From Ferranicluibacter quercicola (lineage in GTDB: Bacteria > Pseudomonadota > Alphaproteobacteria > Rhizobiales > Rhizobiaceae), in contig NZ_JAJOZR010000012.1 of NCBI RefSeq assembly GCF_021168455.1, forward strand, positions 1 to 64,000: DNA of 64,000 bases, read 5' to 3'. This document shows, piece by piece, positions 59,245 to 64,000 of the stretch (positions are counted from its first letter, which is position 1; every line of letters starts with the position of its first letter). The notes under the pieces are model-generated. The model saw only the letters and a list, made by a program, of their open reading frames with translations, was not told the DNA's origin and searched no databases. The position numbers and the translations under genes are program-made.

Positions 59245-61947
59245 TCACGAGGCGAGCTGCCACTCCGCCGCCGCGAGATCGGCGAGCTGGTCGGCCGGCA
59301 GAGGCTTGGAGAAGGCGTAACCCTGCAGGATGTCGCAACCCAGCACGGCGAGCATCTCGGCATGCGCCAGCGTCTCCACGCCTTCCGCCACCGTCCCGAT
59401 GCCGAGCGACCGGCCGATTTCGATGATCGCCCGCACCAGCGCCTGTTCGCGCGGCGCGTGGGTGATGGGGGAGACCAGCTGCCGGTCGATCTTCAGCCGC
59501 TTCGGCTTGATCTTCAGGAGACTGACGATCGAGGTGTGGCCGGTACCGAAATCGTCGAGCTCGATATCGATGCCGAGCGCCACGATGCCGGCGATGTTGG
59601 CCGTGATGATCTCGTCGTCGCCATCCAGAAAGATCGCCTCCACGAGCTCGAAGCAAAGCTGTCCGGGCGTGAAGGCCAGGCCGGAGAGCGAGTCGAGCAA
59701 CGTCTCGTCCCGCAGCCGCCGCGCCGACACGTTGACCGAGATGCGCGGGATGTTGAGGCCGGCGGCCGTCCAGTGCATCAGGTCGATCAGCGCGCGCTCC
59801 ATGACGATCTGGTCGAGCGTCGCCACGACGTTCAGGTCCTCGGCGATCGACAGGAAGCGGTCGGGCGTCAGCACGCCGTCGCGCGGGTGGTTCCAGCGGA
59901 TCAACGCCTCGACCCCGCACAGCGTCAGCGTTTCCGCATCGAACTGCGGCTGGTACCAGGCCGTGAATTCGCCGCGCTCGATGCCCTCGAGAATCTCGTC
60001 GCCGATGCGCTTGCTGTTGACGATCTCCGACTGCAGCGCCTCGCTGAAGAATTCGTAGCGGTTGCGGCCCTTCTCCTTGGCGCGGTAGAGCGCGATATCG
60101 GCATTGACCAGCAGGCGGCGGAGATCGGCGTCGGCGCCGCGGCCGACGGCAATGCCGACGCTGACGCCGAAGCGACAGGAATATCCGTGGTAATCGACGG
60201 GCTGGCGCATCCGGGCGATGATCCGCTCGGAGAGCGCTTCCAGCTGCCCGGGAACGGGATTGGGCACGAGAACGACGAATTCGTCGCCGCCGATGCGCGC
60301 GACCAGATCGCCCGGTCCGGCTTCCGTCTTGAGCACCTGCGAGGCGTGCACCAGCATGGCGTCGCCGGCGGCATGGCCGAGCGTGTCGTTGATCTGCTTG
60401 AAGCGGTCGAGATCGAGATGCAGCACGGCCACGTCGGTGGCGCGCTCGGGATCGCGATCGAGAAGGGCGGCGAGCGCGGCATCGAGCATGCGCCGGTTGC
60501 CGAGCTCGGTCAGCGGGTCGTGAAGCGCATTGTGCTCGATCCGGTCCTTGGCCGCGGCCAGTTTCGCCGTCTGCGCCTCGGCAAAGGCCTTGGCCTCCAT
60601 CATCGCGGTCGTCAGGCGCACGTCCTCGGTAATGTCCCAGCTCAGCCCGGTCACCGTCTTGCGGCGGTCGGAGCCCATGTTCACGGCGCCGATGTGGCGG
60701 ATATGGCGCGTTCCGCTCGGCAGGACGACGCGATAGTCCGTCTGGTACGGCTCGAGAAACATCACCGTATTGTTCAGCACCTCTTCGGCGTGCGGCAGGT
60801 CGTCGGGATGAATATTGGCCTTCCAGCAGGTGGGGCCCGGCGCGCCGTTGCGCGAGACGAGGCCGTGAAGGCTGTACATCCGGTCGTCCCAGGTCCGCAG
60901 CCGCGTCTCCAGGTCGATCTCCCACACGCCGAAGCTCGAACATTCGAGCGCCAGATTGAGCCGCTGCGACATGGCCAGAAACTCCTGGTTGCGGCGGTCG
61001 AGCGCGGTCACGGCGCGCCGGCGTTCGCCCATCAGCCCGAAGGTCAGCACGATCGGAACGATGACGATCATGGCACAGGCCAGAATCATCAGGCCGATCT
61101 GCTCCTGATTGTCGGGCCGCCGGTCGAAGCCGCCGACGGGCACGCCGGCGAGCTGCCAGGTGCCTCCGGGCAGAACGACATCCTGCAGCACCGGCCCCGT
61201 GTGGAACGTCGCATTGGTGCCGAAAAAGGCGTCGCCGATATTGGCGGGGTCGGAAACATCGCGAATGCCGAGCGTGACCGGCGTGCTGCGTCCGGCCGCC
61301 ACCGCACCGCGTCCGGCCACGGTCGTCAGGTTCGCGCCGAGATAGACGGCGCTTTCGTCGATCACCGCTTCGACGAAGCCCCAGAGAACAGGCATGCCGT
61401 GCGGGGTCAGGAAAACGGGAATGTAGACGTCGAAGCCGCGGGAGCTGTCGGGCAGCACCAGCAGGCTGCCGATGGCGGCGCGGCCATGGGCCTGCGCGCG
61501 CTGCGATGCGGTGCGCTGGGAATAGAACCGGTCGAGCCGCGTGCCCGCCATCCGCTTGTTTTCCATGGATGGCATGACGCGCGAGACGACCCCGTCGGGC
61601 GCGAGGCTGATCCGGCGGATGCCGGGATTGCGCTCCATGATGGCCGTGGCGAGCGCGGCGAAGCGGGAGGCGGTGATGTCGCCGTCGATGGCGATGTCGT
61701 TTGCAAGGCCGGACAGGGCGACCGTGTTGCTGTCGATGTTCGCCTGGATCTGCGCCTCGACGAGACCCAGCGTGCTCTGGACGTCGCTTCTCAGCGCTGC
61801 CCGGAAGTTCTCGCTGTTCTGCGTCTGGTACACATGCCCGGCGATGAGCAGGATCAGCGTCGCCACGAGAGACGGAATGATGGAGGAACGGGTGAAGCGC
61901 ACCAAGATTGATGCCCTGGCGCGAACAGCGTTCCCAACTCCCGCCAT
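59245..61947 (-). CDS. membrane CHASE/PAS/GGDEF/EAL protein
   Basis: The 900-residue inner-membrane protein has spans at about residues 22-42 and 287-310 around a CHASE-like periplasmic domain, then a PAS domain (about 330-430), a GGDEF domain and an EAL domain. Both catalytic signatures are intact: GGDEF at about 553-557 and EALIRW near 679, with DDFGTG. It may make or break cyclic di-GMP depending on the signal. The ligand of the sensor part is unknown. This is the second GGDEF/EAL protein in the window. Confidence 0.92.
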   Translation of the reverse strand: MAGVGNAVRARASILVRFTRSSIIPSLVATLILLIAGHVYQTQNSENFRAALRSDVQSTLGLVEAQIQANIDSNTVALSGLANDIAIDGDITASRFAALATAIMERNPGIRRISLAPDGVVSRVMPSMENKRMAGTRLDRFYSQRTASQRAQAHGRAAIGSLLVLPDSSRGFDVYIPVFLTPHGMPVLWGFVEAVIDESAVYLGANLTTVAGRGAVAAGRSTPVTLGIRDVSDPANIGDAFFGTNATFHTGPVLQDVVLPGGTWQLAGVPVGGFDRRPDNQEQIGLMILACAMIVIVPIVLTFGLMGERRRAVTALDRRNQEFLAMSQRLNLALECSSFGVWEIDLETRLRTWDDRMYSLHGLVSRNGAPGPTCWKANIHPDDLPHAEEVLNNTVMFLEPYQTDYRVVLPSGTRHIRHIGAVNMGSDRRKTVTGLSWDITEDVRLTTAMMEAKAFAEAQTAKLAAAKDRIEHNALHDPLTELGNRRMLDAALAALLDRDPERATDVAVLHLDLDRFKQINDTLGHAAGDAMLVHASQVLKTEAGPGDLVARIGGDEFVVLVPNPVPGQLEALSERIIARMRQPVDYHGYSCRFGVSVGIAVGRGADADLRRLLVNADIALYRAKEKGRNRYEFFSEALQSEIVNSKRIGDEILEGIERGEFTAWYQPQFDAETLTLCGVEALIRWNHPRDGVLTPDRFLSIAEDLNVVATLDQIVMERALIDLMHWTAAGLNIPRISVNVSARRLRDETLLDSLSGLAFTPGQLCFELVEAIFLDGDDEIITANIAGIVALGIDIELDDFGTGHTSIVSLLKIKPKRLKIDRQLVSPITHAPREQALVRAIIEIGRSLGIGTVAEGVETLAHAEMLAVLGCDILQGYAFSKPLPADQLADLAAAEWQLAS

Positions 61948-62215
61948 ATGAACCCTTCCCCGCGTCCGTCCAGACTGTGAACTCGCCCAAGGGTAGTGAC
62001 GGAAGATTAAGATCCTCTTATACTTCCGGCGGACGGGCGCCCTGCACGGCCGGGCGGGGCGGCGTCAAGACTTCGCTAACCATGTTTGCGCTAACCTGCG
62101 TCGCCGTCACATGCTCATCGGATTGTCACAAGGTTGGTGAATTTTTGCCACAATCGGCGCCCAAAAACTGCATCATATTCGAACAGTGAATCATTCGGCC
62201 AAGAGGGAGACACAG

Positions 62216-62476
62216 ATGCGTTTCGTCGTTGCGACATTGATGGCGACCGCCAGTTTCTTCTCCCCGCTCGCGGCCTTCGCCGACAGTGCCGATATCGAAG
62301 CGACGATCACCGGCATCGACACCGAGCGTCTCAGCCTCTCTTTGGATGACGGGAAGAGCTACCAGGCGCCGGAAGAGTTCAATTTCGAAGGCCTGAAGGC
62401 CGGCGTCAAGGTCGTGGTGTTCTACACGGAAGTCGACGGCAAGCGCGTCATCAACGATCTCGAAGTCGTTCAGTAA
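62216..62476 (+). CDS. DUF1344 small exported protein
   Basis: An 86-residue protein with a signal peptide (MRFVVATLMATASFFSPLAAFA) and a short beta-rich mature part containing IEATITGIDTERLSLSLDDG and VFYTEVDGKRVINDLEV. This matches the small DUF1344 family of Rhizobiales; the function is unknown. GAGGGAGA precedes the start. It converges with the histidine phosphatase gene; a short GGGTCT/AGACCC hairpin lies between. Confidence 0.85.
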   Translation: MRFVVATLMATASFFSPLAAFADSADIEATITGIDTERLSLSLDDGKSYQAPEEFNFEGLKAGVKVVVFYTEVDGKRVINDLEVVQ

Positions 62477-62487
62477 GACGGGTCTTT

Positions 62488-63072
62488 TCAGACCCAGCCG
62501 ACCGTTCCGGTCTCGATCTTCAAGATCCGGTCCTGCGGAATGGCCCCCATCGAGGCCTCCTCGGGCGCCATCGCGCCCAGCAGCTTGAAGACGCTGCGAA
62601 TGACGCCGCCATGGCTGACGCAGACGGTCGGCACGGTCACGTCCTTCATCCAGGACGCGATGCGCCAGGAGAGGATCTCGTAGCTCTCCGCGTCGTCGCC
62701 GGGGGGAATGAAGTCCCATTTCGAGGCTTCGCGCTCGGCCACCCGCTCCGGCACCCGCGCCTCCAGCTCTTCCAGCGTGAACCCTTCCCAGTCGCCGAAG
62801 GAGACCTCCCTCAGCCGGTCGTCGGTGCGGTAGGCCTCGGGCGCGAGCCCCATCGCGCCGCGCAGAAGCTCCATCGTCTCGCGCGTCCGCCCGAGCGGGC
62901 TGGCCACATAGTCGAACGTGGCGGCCTGCGTGCCGAGGATGCCGGCGAGCGCCCGGCCGTTGCCGCGCGCCTGGTCGCGCCCCGTATCGTTGAGCGGAAT
63001 GTCCTTCTGGCCCTGGAGACGGATTTCCGCGTTCCAGTCGGTCTGGCCGTGACGGATCATGTAGATCAACAT
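62488..63072 (-). CDS. histidine phosphatase family protein
   Basis: The 194-residue protein has the catalytic RHGQTDWN motif near the N-terminus, SPLGRTRETMELL and the second catalytic His in CVSHGGVIRS. It belongs to the phosphoglycerate mutase-like histidine phosphatases; many act on small phosphoesters. The start at 63072 gives the family length. It is downstream of fabI on the same strand. Confidence 0.92.
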   Translation of the reverse strand: MLIYMIRHGQTDWNAEIRLQGQKDIPLNDTGRDQARGNGRALAGILGTQAATFDYVASPLGRTRETMELLRGAMGLAPEAYRTDDRLREVSFGDWEGFTLEELEARVPERVAEREASKWDFIPPGDDAESYEILSWRIASWMKDVTVPTVCVSHGGVIRSVFKLLGAMAPEEASMGAIPQDRILKIETGTVGWV

Positions 63073-63167
63073 GGGGAAATGCCTGGCTGTTGGGGGAGGG
63101 CGCGACGCGCATCCCGTCGGGCCGGATGACGCCGGCCCCGGGGCGATGCGCGTGCGAAGCGAGGAGG

Positions 63168-63986
63168 TCAGTCCTTGACGACGGCGATATCCGGCGCGTC
63201 CACGGCCTTCATGCCGACGACATGGTAGCCGCTGTCGGCATGGTGCACTTCGCCCGTCACCGAGCGCGACAGGTCCGACAGCATGTAGAGTCCGACATCG
63301 CCGACCTCTTCGATCGTCACGGTGCGGCGCAGCGGCGCATTGTACTCGTTCCACTTGAGGATGTAGCGGAAGTCGCCGATGCCGGAGGCGGCCAGCGTCT
63401 TGATCGGGCCGGCGGAGATGGCGTTGACGCGGATGTTCTTCGGGCCGAGATCGACCGCGAGATACTTCACGCTGGCCTCGAGCGCCGCCTTGGCGACACC
63501 CATGACGTTGTAGTTCGGCATGACCTTCTCGGCGCCGTAATAGGTCATGGTCAGCAGCGAACCGCCATCCGTCATCAGCTTTTCCGCGCGGCGCGCGACC
63601 GAGGTGAAGGAGTAGACCGAGATCTGCATGGTCTTGGCGAAGTTGTCGGGCGAGGTATCGACGTAACGGCCGGTCAGTTCGTCCTTGTCGGAAAAGCCGA
63701 TGGCGTGGACGACGAAGTCGATCTTGCCCCAGGTCTTTTCGATATGGTCGAAGACGGCGTCGATGCTGGCCTCGTCGGAGACGTCGCAATGGCCGGCCAG
63801 AATGCCGCCGAGTTCGGCCGCCAGCGGCTCGACACGCTTCTTCAGGGCGTCGCCCTGATAGGTGAAGGCGATCTCCGCACCCTGCGCATGGATCGCCTTG
63901 GCGATGCCCCAGGCGATCGACCTGTTGTTGGCGACGCCCATGATCACGCCGCGCTTTCCACTCATCAAACCGGATGTCTGCGCCAT
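63168..63986 (-). CDS. fabI: enoyl-[acyl-carrier-protein] reductase (NADH)
   Basis: FabI reduces the enoyl-ACP double bond in the last step of each fatty acid elongation cycle. The 272-residue short-chain-dehydrogenase-fold protein has GVANNRSIAWGIAKAI, the active-site spacing Tyr-x6-Lys in YNVMGVAKAALEAS, and GPIKTLAASGI. FabI enzymes are the target of triclosan. The gene is complete, with its start 15 bases from the right edge of the window. Confidence 0.95.
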   Translation of the reverse strand: MAQTSGLMSGKRGVIMGVANNRSIAWGIAKAIHAQGAEIAFTYQGDALKKRVEPLAAELGGILAGHCDVSDEASIDAVFDHIEKTWGKIDFVVHAIGFSDKDELTGRYVDTSPDNFAKTMQISVYSFTSVARRAEKLMTDGGSLLTMTYYGAEKVMPNYNVMGVAKAALEASVKYLAVDLGPKNIRVNAISAGPIKTLAASGIGDFRYILKWNEYNAPLRRTVTIEEVGDVGLYMLSDLSRSVTGEVHHADSGYHVVGMKAVDAPDIAVVKD

Positions 63987-64000
63987 CGTGTCTGCCCCCG

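Noticed and set aside
62480..62495. Intrinsic terminator between DUF1344 and the histidine phosphatase
   Set aside because: The GGGTCT/AGACCC hairpin has no T-run on either strand.

Overview
The window is high-GC chromosomal DNA of an alphaproteobacterium, almost certainly of the order Rhizobiales and probably a Rhizobiaceae relative such as Rhizobium, Agrobacterium, Shinella or Ensifer. The evidence is a BA14K-type secreted protein, a DUF1217 protein, RIME-type palindromic repeats, a TlyA/Dxs/XseB block, a split glyQ/glyS pair and a BioMNY biotin importer. No CRISPR array, prophage, insertion sequence, rRNA or tRNA was recognised. The content is mostly housekeeping genes with several accessory insertions.

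Layout. 1-500: gene-free, with a RIME-like palindromic element. 500-4.1 kb: LysE exporter, rnhB with a SplB-like radical SAM gene behind a candidate LexA box, and a small glycosyltransferase-like protein. 4.1-7.5 kb: operon TPR protein-ispE-moaB. 7.7-11.1 kb: polyprenyl diphosphate synthase, then DUF2007, tRNA-type methyltransferase, S49 peptidase and a small membrane protein. 11.1-11.7 kb: ParE/antitoxin pair. 11.8-20.4 kb: glyQ, LemA, a second-type EPSP synthase, DUF2207, glyS (with in-frame insertions) and DUF523. 20.5-26 kb: HPE1-like exported protein, purD, and an overlapping PotD-like binding protein plus GGDEF/EAL protein resembling the NspS/MbaA polyamine sensor. 26.3-34.8 kb: CopD/HemJ-like protein, ubiA, small acidic protein, DUF6101-like protein, a repetitive DUF1217 protein, FAD-linked dehydrogenase, Sua5-type protein and an unknown. 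35.1-37.8 kb: a cobalamin riboswitch ahead of a Rieske oxygenase/reductase pair (GbcA/GbcB type). 37.9-43.4 kb: GH25, BA14K, CorA/ZntB, acyl-CoA dehydrogenase and enoyl-CoA hydratase.

43.4-44.4 kb holds the least explained structure. Three tandem direct repeats of about 350 bp each read, on the plus strand, as a complete small-RNA gene (promoter, hairpin, covarying terminator). On the minus strand each carries two coupled micro-ORFs of 15 and 29 codons whose 3' end lies under the RNA. The arrangement recalls tandem type I toxin-antitoxin loci such as E. coli LDR, but I do not recognise the peptides.

44.4-52.8 kb: an RNA m5U methyltransferase-tlyA-dxs block and an xseB-histone deacetylase-family block, separated by an APC permease and an orphan thioesterase with a vestigial carrier-protein domain. 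52.9-54.8 kb: bioMNY. 54.9-64 kb: AlkX/YcaQ-type glycosylase, an atypical MNT/HEPN pair, ribB with a dead RibA half, aroC, a CHASE/PAS/GGDEF/EAL protein, DUF1344, a histidine phosphatase and fabI.

All functions are read from translated motifs and context without database searches. Family numbers (DUF names) and comparisons with other rhizobial genomes are from memory.
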